DNA of 64,000 bases from Flavobacterium sp. KACC 22761 (lineage in GTDB: Bacteria > Bacteroidota > Bacteroidia > Flavobacteriales > Flavobacteriaceae). The stretch is from positions 1,550,001 to 1,614,000 of the forward strand of contig NZ_CP139148.1 in the NCBI RefSeq assembly GCF_034058155.1. Reading direction: 5' to 3'. A program made the position numbers and the translations under genes. Each line of letters begins with the position of its first letter. Positions within the stretch are counted from its first letter, which is position 1. Positions 1-8,672 of the stretch are shown one piece after another. The notes beneath the pieces are model-generated. The model saw nothing but the letters and a program-made list of their open reading frames with translations. It ran no database searches and was not told the origin of the DNA.

Positions 1-96
1 CATATCCAAATTTTCGTCATAGTACAAATCGAAAATTTCTTTTGAAACCGAATGATCTTTTACAGTAAGAAAATGTTTTTTGTTTAAAACGTCCAT
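1..96 (-). CDS. N-terminus of a probable class I SAM-dependent methyltransferase (partial)
   Basis: An ATG at 96-94 opens a frame that runs off the left edge and gives 32 residues beginning MDVLNKKHFLTVKDHSV. From memory, flavobacterial SAM-dependent methyltransferases start this way and are found next to mnmG, but no SAM-binding motif lies inside the visible part, so the function rests on that resemblance alone. It reads on the same strand as the GNAT gene and mnmG upstream of it and could be the last member of that run. The frame has no internal stop. Confidence 0.5.
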   Translation of the reverse strand, partial: MDVLNKKHFLTVKDHSVSKEIFDLYYDENLDM

Positions 97-173
97 TTTT
101 TAATTCTAGTTATTTTTTGGTTTAATTGTATAAAATCCTAAAAACGAAAATTTTCATTTTTAGGATTTCTATT

Positions 174-647
174 TTATAATTCTTTATTCTTCCAATTTAT
201 TTTGACAGCCGAAATTATTTCATTTTCAATTCTGATATTCGAAAGAATTTCAAAGTCATTTTTGACATAAAACAACAAAGGCGATTTATATTTTTCACCA
301 TTATGTTTTTTATCATTTTCATGATCAATCACCCATCCATTCAAATCATCAAAATTCTTTTTCATTTCATTCAACAAAAAAGTTCCGTAACCTTTTCCTT
401 GAAATTGATTATCGATCATAAATCCGAACCAGGTTTCTTCATTTCTGAAAAAAGTAAATGCCCAGCCGTTTATTTCATTTTCTTGATCCAACAAAAAGAA
501 ATGTTTTAGATCTGCTAAACTTCCTAAATACACTTCAAAATCCTGAAAAGTTTTTGAACCAAACTGCAACGGATATTCATTATTCCGAAGTTGCCAGATA
601 ATCTTCTTTTCGCTTTCTGATAAAATAGTTTTCTGGACAATTTTCAT
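174..647 (-). CDS. GNAT family N-acetyltransferase
   Basis: 157 aa, the usual size of a single-domain GNAT protein. The acetyl-CoA binding motif A (Q/RxxGxG/A) is visible as QFQGKGYG at residues 81-88, followed by the helix that normally packs against the pyrophosphate. The C-terminal part (LFYVKNDFEI) matches the family's last strand. The acceptor cannot be read from sequence. It lies 134 bp downstream of mnmG on the same strand, with two parS-like palindromes in the gap. The ATG at 647 is the only good start. Confidence 0.8.
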   Translation of the reverse strand: MKIVQKTILSESEKKIIWQLRNNEYPLQFGSKTFQDFEVYLGSLADLKHFFLLDQENEINGWAFTFFRNEETWFGFMIDNQFQGKGYGTFLLNEMKKNFDDLNGWVIDHENDKKHNGEKYKSPLLFYVKNDFEILSNIRIENEIISAVKINWKNKEL

Positions 648-659
648 AATTTCAGAAAT

Positions 660-675
660 AGTTTCACGTGGAACA
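660..675. promoter_or_regulatory. parS-like ParB-binding palindrome (site 1)
   Basis: GTTTCACGTGGAAC at 661-674, matching the known bacterial parS consensus TGTTNCACGTGAAACA read on the other strand (outer base A instead of T on the left). It lies in the mnmG-GNAT gap. Confidence 0.75.
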
Positions 676-690
676 TTTTTTTGTTTTAGG

Positions 691-780
691 TTTTCAAGTT
701 TCAGGTTTCAAGTTTCACGTGGAACTAAAAAACAACAAAAACAAATTTCAGATTTCAAGAATAACTTGAAACTTGAAACT
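691..780. repeat. TTTCAAG/TTTCAGG short-word repeat block
   Basis: The mnmG-GNAT gap is filled by near-tandem 7-mers (TTTTCAAGTTTCAGGTTTCAAGTTTC-type, 691-716) followed at 764-780 by the reverse-complement words CTTGAAACTTGAAACT. The two blocks can pair into a hairpin. The same words recur on the other side of mnmG at 2740-2775 and 3030-3058. The repeat runs directly into parS site 2, whose arm GTTTCAC has the same wording. Confidence 0.6.
711..726. promoter_or_regulatory. parS-like ParB-binding palindrome (site 2)
   Basis: GTTTCACGTGGAAC at 712-725, 51 bp from site 1. The 14-bp core matches the consensus; the outermost bases (A and T) do not. Confidence 0.7.
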
Positions 781-781
781 T

Positions 782-2653
782 TTATCTACCCATATAAATC
801 AAAAGCACGGAAATATCACTTGGTGATACGCCGCTAATTCTTGATGCTTGAGAAATTGTCACAGGACGAATTTTACTTAGTTTTTGTTTCGCCTCGATCG
901 ACATTGATTTGATTTTATTGTAATCGAAATTCTCCGGAATTTTTACTTCTTCTAAACGATTAAGTTTATCAGCATTATTTCTTTCCTTTTCGATATATCC
1001 CGAATATTTAACTTGAATTACGGCTTGCTCTACAATTTCTTCGTCAAGATCATTTTCTTTGATGTATGCCTCTACTTTTTCAAATTTCAGCATATCCTCT
1101 AAATCGATCTGCGGACGAGAAAAAACTTTAAACATTTTATCTCCTTGCGAAATTGGCGCCGATTCTTTTGCTTCCAAAATTGGATTTGTTTCGGCAACCG
1201 TAACACTTGTTTCTTTGAAGAACGTAACCATCTTTTCAGACTCGTTTAATTTATAATCCATTCTTCTCATTCGCTCTTCTGAAGCCAAACCAATTTCGTA
1301 TGACATTGGCGTCAATCTGAAATCGGCATTATCTTGACGCAACAATGTTCTATATTCTGCTCTCGATGTAAACATACGATATGGTTCTTCCGTTCCTTTC
1401 GTAATCAAGTCATCAATCAAAACTCCAATATAAGCTTCATCGCGTTTTAAAATTAATGGTGCTTTTTCGTGAACTTTTAAATGCGCATTTATTCCGGCCA
1501 TCAAACCTTGTGAAGCGGCTTCTTCATATCCTGTTGTTCCATTAATTTGTCCGGCAAAATACAAACCTTCAACTAACTTTGTTTCCAAAGTATGTTTCAA
1601 TTGCGTTGGCGGAAAATAATCATATTCGATCGCGTAACCTGGACGAAGGAATTTTACATTTTCAAAACCGGCAACTGTACGCAAAGCTTTAAACTGAATA
1701 TCCTCCGGAAGCGATGTCGAAAATCCGTTTACATAAACTTCACAAGTTTTCCACCCTTCGGGCTCAACAAAAAGTTGGTGACGTTCTTTATCTGCAAAAC
1801 GATTAATCTTGTCTTCAATCGAAGGACAATATCTCGGACCTAAACTTTTAATTCTTCCGTTGAACATTGGCGAACGATCAAAACCTGATCTCAAAATATC
1901 GTGAACTTCTAGCGAAGTATATGTCATATGACAAGAACGTTGATGCGTTAACGGAACCGTCAAATCCGAATAAGAAAACTTATCCGGTTTTGCATCTCCT
2001 TTTTCTTCATTCATTTTTGAATAATCCAAAGAACGACCATCAACTCGTGGTGGCGTTCCAGTTTTCATTCTACCAGCTTCAAAACCGGCTTTCACCAAAT
2101 CTTCGGTAATTCCGGTTGCAGCACTTTCGCCAGCTCTACCTCCACCAAATTGTTTTTCTCCAATATGAATCAATCCGTTCAAAAAAGTTCCGTTTGTCAA
2201 TACAACCGATTTGGAACGAATTTCAACTCCAAGCGAAGTTCTAATTCCTTTTATCTTTCCGTTCTCGATAATCAGACCTTTCACCATTTCTTGGTAAAAA
2301 TCTAAATTTGGAGTTCCCTCCAACATCAACCTCCATTCTTCAGCAAAACGCATTCGATCACTTTGAACTCTCGGCGACCACATTGCAGGTCCTTTTGATT
2401 TATTCAACATCTTGAACTGAATCGCAGTTCGATCTGAAACAATTCCGGAGTAACCTCCAAGCGCATCAATCTCACGAACAATTTGTCCTTTTGCAATTCC
2501 TCCCATTGCAGGATTGCAAGACATCTGGGCTATGTTCTGCAAACTCATTGTAACCAATAAAGTTTTGGATCCTAAATTTGCGGCCGCTGCCGCGGCTTCA
2601 GATCCTGCATGACCAGCACCAACTACAATAACATCGTATTCTTCTAAAAACAT
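782..2653 (-). CDS. mnmG: tRNA uridine-5-carboxymethylaminomethyl modification enzyme MnmG (GidA)
   Basis: 623 aa, the normal length for MnmG. With MnmE it makes the cmnm5 modification at wobble U34 of tRNAs using FAD, NADH and 5,10-methylene-THF. The Rossmann FAD motif GAGHAG is at residues 12-17, followed by the family signature SCNPAMGG at 45-52 and, further on, the conserved GTPPR and the second motif [15 protein letters not shown]; the C-terminal helical MnmE-binding region is complete. ATG at 2653, stop TAA at 782-784. In many bacteria mnmG lies close to the origin and parABS. Here it is flanked on both sides by parS sites, although no parAB is in view. Confidence 0.97.
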   Translation of the reverse strand: MFLEEYDVIVVGAGHAGSEAAAAAANLGSKTLLVTMSLQNIAQMSCNPAMGGIAKGQIVREIDALGGYSGIVSDRTAIQFKMLNKSKGPAMWSPRVQSDRMRFAEEWRLMLEGTPNLDFYQEMVKGLIIENGKIKGIRTSLGVEIRSKSVVLTNGTFLNGLIHIGEKQFGGGRAGESAATGITEDLVKAGFEAGRMKTGTPPRVDGRSLDYSKMNEEKGDAKPDKFSYSDLTVPLTHQRSCHMTYTSLEVHDILRSGFDRSPMFNGRIKSLGPRYCPSIEDKINRFADKERHQLFVEPEGWKTCEVYVNGFSTSLPEDIQFKALRTVAGFENVKFLRPGYAIEYDYFPPTQLKHTLETKLVEGLYFAGQINGTTGYEEAASQGLMAGINAHLKVHEKAPLILKRDEAYIGVLIDDLITKGTEEPYRMFTSRAEYRTLLRQDNADFRLTPMSYEIGLASEERMRRMDYKLNESEKMVTFFKETSVTVAETNPILEAKESAPISQGDKMFKVFSRPQIDLEDMLKFEKVEAYIKENDLDEEIVEQAVIQVKYSGYIEKERNNADKLNRLEEVKIPENFDYNKIKSMSIEAKQKLSKIRPVTISQASRISGVSPSDISVLLIYMGR

Positions 2654-2717
2654 TTTGTTTTATTATTCTCTGGAAACCGTTTAAGGCAGTTCACAGAATT
2701 AACTTTATTTTTCTTTT

Positions 2718-2731
2718 GTTCCACGTGGAAC
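2718..2731. promoter_or_regulatory. parS-like palindrome (site 3)
   Basis: GTTCCACGTGGAAC, a perfect 14-bp palindrome about 65 bp upstream of the mnmG start. Its central CACGTG and flanking TTC/GAA agree with the parS consensus. Confidence 0.75.
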
Positions 2732-2787
2732 TGTTTTTTGTTTCAGGTTTCAGGTTTCAGGTTTCACGTTTCAAATCAAACTTAAAA

Positions 2788-2801
2788 GTTCCACGTGAAA
2801 C
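2788..2801. promoter_or_regulatory. parS-like palindrome (site 4)
   Basis: GTTCCACGTGAAAC, exact match to the 14-bp parS core; preceded by A, followed by A. Confidence 0.8.
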
Positions 2802-2839
2802 ACATACAACTTCTTCTAAAACAAAAACTAAATACTAGA

Positions 2840-2855
2840 TGTTTCACGTGAAACA
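2840..2855. promoter_or_regulatory. parS palindrome, perfect 16-mer (site 5)
   Basis: TGTTTCACGTGAAACA, a perfect 16-bp palindrome that extends to 18 bp (2839-2856). It is an exact match to the bacterial parS consensus and probably the best ParB site of the cluster. Confidence 0.88.
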
Positions 2856-2892
2856 TTTTACTACTACTTTTTCTTCAGAATTAAATTTCACG

Positions 2893-2908
2893 TGTTCCAC
2901 GTGAAACA
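2893..2908. promoter_or_regulatory. parS (site 6)
   Basis: TGTTCCACGTGAAACA, full 16-bp consensus match. It is preceded by an overlapping half site TTTCACGTG at 2886-2894. Confidence 0.86.
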
Positions 2909-2935
2909 ACTTACTAAACTAAAATCTATTTATCA

Positions 2936-2951
2936 TGTTCCACGTGAAACA
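2936..2951. promoter_or_regulatory. parS (site 7)
   Basis: TGTTCCACGTGAAACA, full 16-bp consensus match, identical to site 6 and spaced 43 bp from it. Confidence 0.86.
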
Positions 2952-2981
2952 CTTTTTATAAAACAATTTCAAAACAGAAAC

Positions 2982-2995
2982 GTTTCACGTGGAAC
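2982..2995. promoter_or_regulatory. parS-like palindrome (site 8)
   Basis: GTTTCACGTGGAAC, exact 14-bp core (inverse orientation of sites 6 and 7), followed by A. Confidence 0.8.
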
Positions 2996-3064
2996 AATCT
3001 CTAATTAACAGTTTCAATAATCAAAACTTCAAACCTGAAACAATAACAACTTGAAACAAATTCA

Positions 3065-3484
3065 CTACTGTTCCACGTGAAACATCGCAATCTTTTCATC
3101 TTCTTTTAAACGCATAAGTTCTGCATCCGCATCACTTTTATCTTTATATCCACAATAGTGTAATATACCGTGAGCAAGAACACGTTTCAATTCTTCTTCA
3201 AAAGAAACATTAAAATCTTTTGCGTTGTCTTCTACTCTTTCTACAGAAACAAAAATATCTCCGTTCAATTCGTTGCCAACAGTATAATCAAAACTAATAA
3301 TATCTGTTAGTGTGTCGTGGTTTAAATACTCTACATTTATTTTATGCAAGTATTCATCATCACAAAAAATATAATTTATTTCTCCTTCATTCTTCTTTTC
3401 AGAAACAATAACTGCGCTTAACCAATCTGTAAAAGCTTGTTCGTTGTCTAAAGAAAATTCAGTTTCGTAATTAAAGTTTATCAT
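3065..3484 (-). CDS. ybeY: Endoribonuclease YbeY (rRNA maturation)
   Basis: 139 aa, normal for the family. YbeY is a metal-dependent endoribonuclease for 16S rRNA 3'-end maturation and ribosome quality control. The metal-site signature appears as AHGILHYCGYKD. The first two histidines (HxxxH) are present, but the third ligand position, His in E. coli (GYDH), is Asp here (GYKD). I believe this is usual in flavobacteria. The start codon overlaps the stop of the DUF4175 gene by 4 bp (3481-3484), so the two are translationally coupled. The last six residues are encoded by a parS palindrome. Confidence 0.93.
   Translation of the reverse strand: MINFNYETEFSLDNEQAFTDWLSAVIVSEKKNEGEINYIFCDDEYLHKINVEYLNHDTLTDIISFDYTVGNELNGDIFVSVERVEDNAKDFNVSFEEELKRVLAHGILHYCGYKDKSDADAELMRLKEDEKIAMFHVEQ
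3069..3084. promoter_or_regulatory. parS site embedded in the end of ybeY (site 9)
   Basis: TGTTCCACGTGAAACA, full consensus match. Read on the minus strand it spells the last codons of ybeY (ATG TTT CAC GTG GAA CAG), so the YbeY C-terminus MFHVEQ is the parS site translated. It is a clear case of a protein tail shaped by a DNA-binding site. Confidence 0.85.
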
Positions 3485-6400
3485 TTTGTATTAAAATATT
3501 CTTGAACCTTTTGATTAAAATTCGAGCGCAAAGGTAGCGATTGTCTATTTAAAATTTCTACACTATTTAAATAATCAGTTAATGAGCTTGGTAACGCCCT
3601 TGCACGATTCGGAAATTCTGTCTTATTTGTTTCAGATTGACGCTTCGTATCTTGACCTTGTTGTTGAATTGCATTGTTTAATTTCAACAACTCTTGCTGG
3701 ATATTTAAAATTCTTTGAAGGTTTTCATTCTTGAAACCTTTGTTTAAAATCTGCTTTTCTGAAGCTTTCATTTGGTCGATTACAGATTTACCTTGTCCGT
3801 CCAAACCTTTTTTAGCTAACTCATTTTGTAATGCTTCACGAAGTTTTACTTGTTCTTTATAAATCTCCATTATCTTTTCAGCATCACCTTCTCCATCTTC
3901 ACCTTCATTTCCATTCTTGCCTTTTCCTCCATTTTGATTTCCTTGTCCGTTTTTGCCTTGACCACTTTTTCCATCTTTTCCTTGTCCATTCTCTTTACCT
4001 TCTCCCGGTTTTGATTCACCACTTTTTCCATCTTGACCAGTTCCTGGTTTATCACCAGACTTCATTCCATCTTTCATTTTATCGGCAAGACCTTTTTGTT
4101 TTTGAATAATATCTGGCAATTGCATTCCTTGTCCATCTCCCGGTTTTGGCTTTCCTGCTCCAGGATTTGCCATAGACATTTGCATATTATTTAAAAGATC
4201 ACTTAAAAAGTCAGCCAATTTATTTGCAGATGAAACGGCATATTGCTGATGTGAAACTCCTTTTGGTATTTGAACATCGGTTAAAACTTCAATCGCTTTG
4301 TCCATATTATATTGTACGTTTCCAATTTCCTTAGTGACGTCTTCCGCAATTTTTGGATTTCTGAGAGACATTGCAAACAAACTATCATCGACGTGACGGA
4401 ACTGTTGTTTCAAATTCTGCTGAATTTTTATGTTCTTCGTATAAGCAGAAGAACCTAATTTCATCGATTTAAATTGTTTCATTACATCTTCCTGAGATAA
4501 CGAAAAAGCCAAAAGGTTATCTAAAATCTGGCGAAGCATTGCAACATCTTCTTGCAATTGTTCTTGGTCGCCGGCTTCCATATTAGATTGCATTTGTTCA
4601 GCCATGCTCTTCATTTTCTTAGAAGCACTTTTTTGTTTTGGCTTAGCCGAAGAAGTATTCTTTTTACTTAATTCTTCCGAAGCTTTATTCAAATCATTTT
4701 CTACATCTTTTTCTTTAGAAGCATCTTTCGGAATATCCAAAGGAGATTTAAGTGTGTTGTTTTCTTCTTTCAAATCTTTTAAATCTTCCTGAATTTTATC
4801 AAATGATTTATTGATTTCCTCTTGCTTCTCTTTTGTGTTTTCTTTGTCTTTATCTGATAACTGTTCTTGTTGTTCTGACAGTTTATTCAATTTTTCAGCA
4901 ACTTGTTCAGCTTTCTTTTCTACATAAAAACGCTTCGTTAATTCAACTAATTGTTCTAAATTACGAGATTGGTTTTTGCTGATTTGTTTGAATTTTTCCA
5001 TTTTGTCAAACAAGTCGTCGCTGTTTAATTTGTCATTTAAGTTCTTTAATTCGTCTAATAATTTTTGATTTTTTTCTAAATCTTTCTCGGCATTATCTAA
5101 ACGCTTTTGCAAATCTTCAGCAGTTTTGTCTTTTTTCTCCTTGCTGAATTTATCCAAATTGTTGTTCATTTTTTCAGCAAACTGCTTCATCATTTCGTCT
5201 TGTTGCTTTTGACGTTTGATAAAATCATTTACTTTTTGCTGGTCTTTGAACTCTAAATTATCTTTTTCTTTTCCGGTATTTTTAAGTTTATCCATTTCAG
5301 AAAATTGCTTTTCCTGATTCTTTAATGACTTCGACAAACTATTAATATTCGCGTTTTGCTGTTGCAATTCTGCATCCTGGATTTCATCTGTTGTTGCAAC
5401 ACGATCAGAAAATGTAGAAGACTTTGAACTCTTAAATCCGTGTGGTGCATCGTTATCAAAAACCTCAAAATAGAATTCATACGATACTCCTTCCTCTACC
5501 GGAAGATTACTCGGAAAGTTAAAAACGAACTGATCAAACACTGCTTGCTTTACAGGAATGGTTCCGCGTTTTGCAGTTTGTGGTTTGCCATGTTCGTAAT
5601 AAACAACTTGTAATTTTGATAAACCATAGTCATCACCAAGTCTTCCTAAAACATAATTCTTATCTAATTTTAAACTATCCGGAGCTGGTGAAACAGTAAT
5701 TGTAGGATGCTGATCTTTGATAACTGACAGCTGATAATCTAATTTCTCGTAGTTTTTAACCTTATTATTCGAAGTAAGAATTTGATATTCTGTATTTTGA
5801 TTGATATTTTTAGCCAATTTAAATTCGTTTTCGGCCTTATTAAACTTCAAAACTGCGTTTTCATCCTTCCAAACTACCTCTTGAGTTGACTGTGTATTCA
5901 TTTTCCAAGTTACAATTGTTCCTTCTGGTACGATTGCATTTCCAGTTCCCTGAATCGTTTCTGATTTCTTTTTTAGATACGATGGAAAATTCAAAATCAT
6001 TTCGAAGTTGGCAATCGATGGCACTGTAATAACTTTTAATTCATATTCATTTGATGAAACTGAATTTCCTTCAAAAGAAAACTGAATATCTGAAGTTGGT
6101 TTTTCAATCTTGAATTCGAATTTTCCAGTTTGAGAAGATTCCATAAAATAGCTTTCGTTGCCAATATGAATCATCACATTTTCGGGAACGACGTTTCCTT
6201 CTGTTTCTACTTTTACAATAAAATCTTTGTTTTGTTCTGTCTGAAGATTGTCATTTAAAACCACAAATTTAAAAGGAGCCGGTGGCAAAAAAGCAGAATT
6301 GAAATGCACTACTCTATTAAAACTTTGAGAAATTACATTGCTGTTTCCAGAGATAAAAAACACCGCAAACAACAAAACCGGAATTAAAGCCAACGGCAAA

Positions 6401-6864
6401 TACTTTTTATTTGATTTAAAATTGATAGCATTTCCAAACGGAATTGGTTGCAATGAATTTGCTTTTTGTTCGATCGAAGCCAACATTAATTCTGAACTTT
6501 CTGCAGAATTTTCATTAGAAGAAAGCTGTAAAAAGTTCGTCAGTTTATCACTTACTTCTGTAAAATGATTTCCGATAATGGCCGAAGCCTGATTATAATC
6601 GATTCCTTTTTGAAGTTTGAACAACTTGAAAATTGGAAATAAGATAAAACGAAACAATAGAAAAACTTCTACTGCAATAAACATCCAAAATAAAAGTGTT
6701 CTTCCTAATGGTTTCAACCAAAGAAAATACTCAATGAAAAGCGTAAAAAGAAAATACAAAAGTCCGAAACCAATAAAAAGAAGTCCTCCTTTTATCAATT
6801 CATTCATATAATATTTCTTTATAAATCCTTCTAACTTCTGATATATTGCAGATGATGTTTTCAA
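3481..6864 (-). CDS. DUF4175 family large membrane protein
   Basis: 1127 aa. The N-terminus has two hydrophobic segments (about 23-47 and 56-76) and a third near 155-172, followed by an Ig-like, beta-rich periplasmic stretch to about residue 480. Then comes a long K/E/Q-rich coiled coil (about 500-700) and a Gly/Lys/Asn/Gln-rich low-complexity linker near 925-985 before a final helical part. The layout fits the DUF4175 family that is common in Bacteroidota next to ybeY and mnmG. No enzyme motif is seen; a structural envelope role is a guess. It is coupled to ybeY by a 4-bp overlap and diverges from gltX. Confidence 0.8.
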   Translation of the reverse strand: MKTSSAIYQKLEGFIKKYYMNELIKGGLLFIGFGLLYFLFTLFIEYFLWLKPLGRTLLFWMFIAVEVFLLFRFILFPIFKLFKLQKGIDYNQASAIIGNHFTEVSDKLTNFLQLSSNENSAESSELMLASIEQKANSLQPIPFGNAINFKSNKKYLPLALIPVLLFAVFFISGNSNVISQSFNRVVHFNSAFLPPAPFKFVVLNDNLQTEQNKDFIVKVETEGNVVPENVMIHIGNESYFMESSQTGKFEFKIEKPTSDIQFSFEGNSVSSNEYELKVITVPSIANFEMILNFPSYLKKKSETIQGTGNAIVPEGTIVTWKMNTQSTQEVVWKDENAVLKFNKAENEFKLAKNINQNTEYQILTSNNKVKNYEKLDYQLSVIKDQHPTITVSPAPDSLKLDKNYVLGRLGDDYGLSKLQVVYYEHGKPQTAKRGTIPVKQAVFDQFVFNFPSNLPVEEGVSYEFYFEVFDNDAPHGFKSSKSSTFSDRVATTDEIQDAELQQQNANINSLSKSLKNQEKQFSEMDKLKNTGKEKDNLEFKDQQKVNDFIKRQKQQDEMMKQFAEKMNNNLDKFSKEKKDKTAEDLQKRLDNAEKDLEKNQKLLDELKNLNDKLNSDDLFDKMEKFKQISKNQSRNLEQLVELTKRFYVEKKAEQVAEKLNKLSEQQEQLSDKDKENTKEKQEEINKSFDKIQEDLKDLKEENNTLKSPLDIPKDASKEKDVENDLNKASEELSKKNTSSAKPKQKSASKKMKSMAEQMQSNMEAGDQEQLQEDVAMLRQILDNLLAFSLSQEDVMKQFKSMKLGSSAYTKNIKIQQNLKQQFRHVDDSLFAMSLRNPKIAEDVTKEIGNVQYNMDKAIEVLTDVQIPKGVSHQQYAVSSANKLADFLSDLLNNMQMSMANPGAGKPKPGDGQGMQLPDIIQKQKGLADKMKDGMKSGDKPGTGQDGKSGESKPGEGKENGQGKDGKSGQGKNGQGNQNGGKGKNGNEGEDGEGDAEKIMEIYKEQVKLREALQNELAKKGLDGQGKSVIDQMKASEKQILNKGFKNENLQRILNIQQELLKLNNAIQQQGQDTKRQSETNKTEFPNRARALPSSLTDYLNSVEILNRQSLPLRSNFNQKVQEYFNTK

Positions 6865-6925
6865 AATAAAATCTCTTTTAATTATAACCTATAAAAGTAC
6901 TAATTATAACAATAAGTCTGAAAGT

Positions 6926-6987
6926 CAAAAGTCGAAAGTCAAAAGTTTAGCATACAGCGTAAAAACCTTTCAAACTTTCGACTTTTG
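6926..6987. repeat. Inverted repeat between DUF4175 gene and gltX
   Basis: CAAAAGTCGAAAGT at 6926-6939 pairs perfectly with ACTTTCGACTTTTG at 6974-6987. Around the arms the words AAAGTCAAAAGTC repeat. The right arm ends exactly in the TTTG of the gltX promoter, so the hairpin could occlude that promoter. Confidence 0.65.
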
Positions 6988-7012
6988 GCTTTTGACTAAT
7001 ATCGTATCTTTG
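6984..7012 (+). promoter_or_regulatory. gltX promoter (Bacteroidetes type)
   Basis: TTTG at 6984-6987, 17 nt, TATCTTTG at 7005-7012. This fits the known Bacteroidetes -33/-7 consensus (TTTG / TAnnTTTG). It lies 18 nt before the ATG at 7031, which supports that start over an upstream in-frame ATG at 6992 that would overlap the promoter. Confidence 0.75.
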
Positions 7013-7030
7013 CATCAAAATTATAAACAA

Positions 7031-8536
7031 ATGTCAAAGCAAGTTCGCGTGCGTTTTGCACCAAGTCCGACTGGACCATTACATATTGGCGGAGTTCGTA
7101 CTGCCCTATTTAATTATTTATTTGCAAAAAAACATAACGGGGTTTTCTATCTGAGAATTGAAGATACAGATCAGACTCGTTTTGTTCCCGGTGCCGAAGC
7201 TTATATTATGGAAGCTTTAGAATGGTTAGGAATTTCTCCTGAAGAAACCGTTGGGAAAAATGAAAAATTTGGTCCGTACAGACAAAGTGATCGCAAAGAT
7301 TTGTATCAAAAATATGCTGATCAATTGATCAATTCAGGTTGGGCTTATTATGCTTTTGATACTCCTGAAGCTTTAGATGCACATAGAAAACAACACGAAG
7401 CTGAAGGAAAAACATTTATTTACAATCATCACAATCGTGAAAAATTAGATACTTCGTTAGTAATTTCTGATGAAGAAACTGCTAAAAGAATTGCAAATGG
7501 AGAACATTATGTAATCCGTTTTAAAACTCCGGTTGATGAAACTTTGCATTTAAAAGATATCATTCGTGGTGATGTGAAGTTCGAAACGAACTTACTTGAT
7601 GATAAAGTTTTGTTTAAAAGTGACGGAATGCCAACGTACCATTTAGCGAATATCGTGGATGATCATTTGATGGAAACTTCACACGTAATTCGTGGTGAAG
7701 AATGGTTGCCATCGATGCCACTTCACGTTTTATTGTACCGAGCTTTTGGTTGGGATGCTCCGGAATTTGCACATTTACCTTTGATTTTGAAACCTGTTGG
7801 AAACGGAAAATTATCAAAAAGAGATGGTGATAAATTAGGATTTCCTGTATTTCCATTAGAATGGAAAACTGAAGAAGGCGTTTCATCTGGTTACAGAGAG
7901 AAAGGATTTTTCCCGGAAGCGGTGGTAAATTTCCTTGCTTTGTTAGGTTGGAATGATGGAACTGATAAAGAATTATTTTCTTTAGAAGAATTAGTTGAAG
8001 CTTTTGACTTGAACCGAGTTCATAAAGCGGGAGCAAAATTTGATCCGGAGAAAAACAAATGGTTCAATCACCAATATTTAATCAAACAAAATGATGCTGA
8101 TTTAGCGAAAGACTTCTCTCCTATTTTAGTTGAAAAAGGCTTCTCGACTCCGCTAGAAGTGACAACGCGTATTGTTTCACTAGTAAAAGAAAGAGCAAAT
8201 TTTGTTTCTGATTTTTGGGATTTGACTGATTTCTTTTTCCAGGCTCCAACCTCTTATGATGAAAAAGCAAGCAAAAATTGGAAAGAAGAAACTCCGGCTT
8301 TAATGCAGGAATTGATTTCAACTCTTGAATATATTGATGGTTTTGATTCAGCAAATATCGAAGCAATCGTAAAAGATTGGTTGACTAAAAACGAAATTGG
8401 AATGGGCAAAGTGATGCAACCTTTACGTTTGAGTTTGGTTGGAGCACTTAAAGGTCCTCACCTATTTGACATTGTTGAAATCATCGGAAAAGAAGAAACT
8501 ATTTCTAGAATTCAGAAAGCCATAGCAACTTTATAA
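7031..8536 (+). CDS. gltX: Glutamyl-tRNA synthetase
   Basis: 501 aa class I aminoacyl-tRNA synthetase that charges tRNA-Glu. The HIGH-type motif is in FAPSPTGPLHIGG near residue 10-21 and the KMSKS-type motif is GKLSKRDGDKLG in the middle. The C-terminal anticodon-binding helical domain is complete. I start at ATG 7031 (MSKQVRVRF), which matches the family N-terminus; an ATG 13 codons upstream falls within the promoter. It is monocistronic, with its own promoter and terminator, and is one of the few plus-strand genes left of 20 kb. Confidence 0.97.
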   Translation: MSKQVRVRFAPSPTGPLHIGGVRTALFNYLFAKKHNGVFYLRIEDTDQTRFVPGAEAYIMEALEWLGISPEETVGKNEKFGPYRQSDRKDLYQKYADQLINSGWAYYAFDTPEALDAHRKQHEAEGKTFIYNHHNREKLDTSLVISDEETAKRIANGEHYVIRFKTPVDETLHLKDIIRGDVKFETNLLDDKVLFKSDGMPTYHLANIVDDHLMETSHVIRGEEWLPSMPLHVLLYRAFGWDAPEFAHLPLILKPVGNGKLSKRDGDKLGFPVFPLEWKTEEGVSSGYREKGFFPEAVVNFLALLGWNDGTDKELFSLEELVEAFDLNRVHKAGAKFDPEKNKWFNHQYLIKQNDADLAKDFSPILVEKGFSTPLEVTTRIVSLVKERANFVSDFWDLTDFFFQAPTSYDEKASKNWKEETPALMQELISTLEYIDGFDSANIEAIVKDWLTKNEIGMGKVMQPLRLSLVGALKGPHLFDIVEIIGKEETISRIQKAIATL

Positions 8537-8558
8537 TTAAAATTCAATTCAAAAATAG

Positions 8559-8601
8559 AAACGCTAAGAAACACCTAACAAATGTTCTTAGCGTTTTTTT
8601 A
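8559..8601 (+). terminator. Rho-independent terminator after gltX
   Basis: AAACGCTAAGAA (8559-8570) pairs with TTCTTAGCGTTT (8585-8596), followed by a T run. Confidence 0.85.
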
Positions 8602-8672
8602 ATGTTTTAAAATTTTCTTTTAGAAGAATTTTCGTAATTTACCAAGATCAAAAATTTAAACTAATTATTACC

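Larger units (their letters stand above)
2654..3064. other. Intergenic parS cluster between mnmG and ybeY
   Basis: About 410 bp with no gene. It holds six parS-like palindromes (entries at 2718, 2788, 2840, 2893, 2936, 2982), with a seventh straddling the end of ybeY. Between them are GTTTCAGG-word repeats (2740-2775) and a partial palindrome GTTTCACGTTTCAA at 2761-2774. With the two sites downstream of mnmG, nine sites fall within 2.4 kb. ParB would load and spread here to organise the chromosome origin region. The mnmG promoter must also lie here on the minus strand, but I could not place it. Confidence 0.85.

Noticed and set aside
2761..2774. GTTTCACGTTTCAA as a further parS site
   Set aside because: Only one half matches; the second half breaks the palindrome.
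3870..4109. Open frames opposite and inside the Gly/Lys-rich linker of the DUF4175 gene
   Set aside because: Low-complexity coding sequence produces long shadow frames; nothing in them is protein-like.
6992..7030. Upstream ATG start for gltX (13 extra residues)
   Set aside because: It lies within the promoter between the TTTG and TATCTTTG boxes; the family N-terminus begins at 7031.
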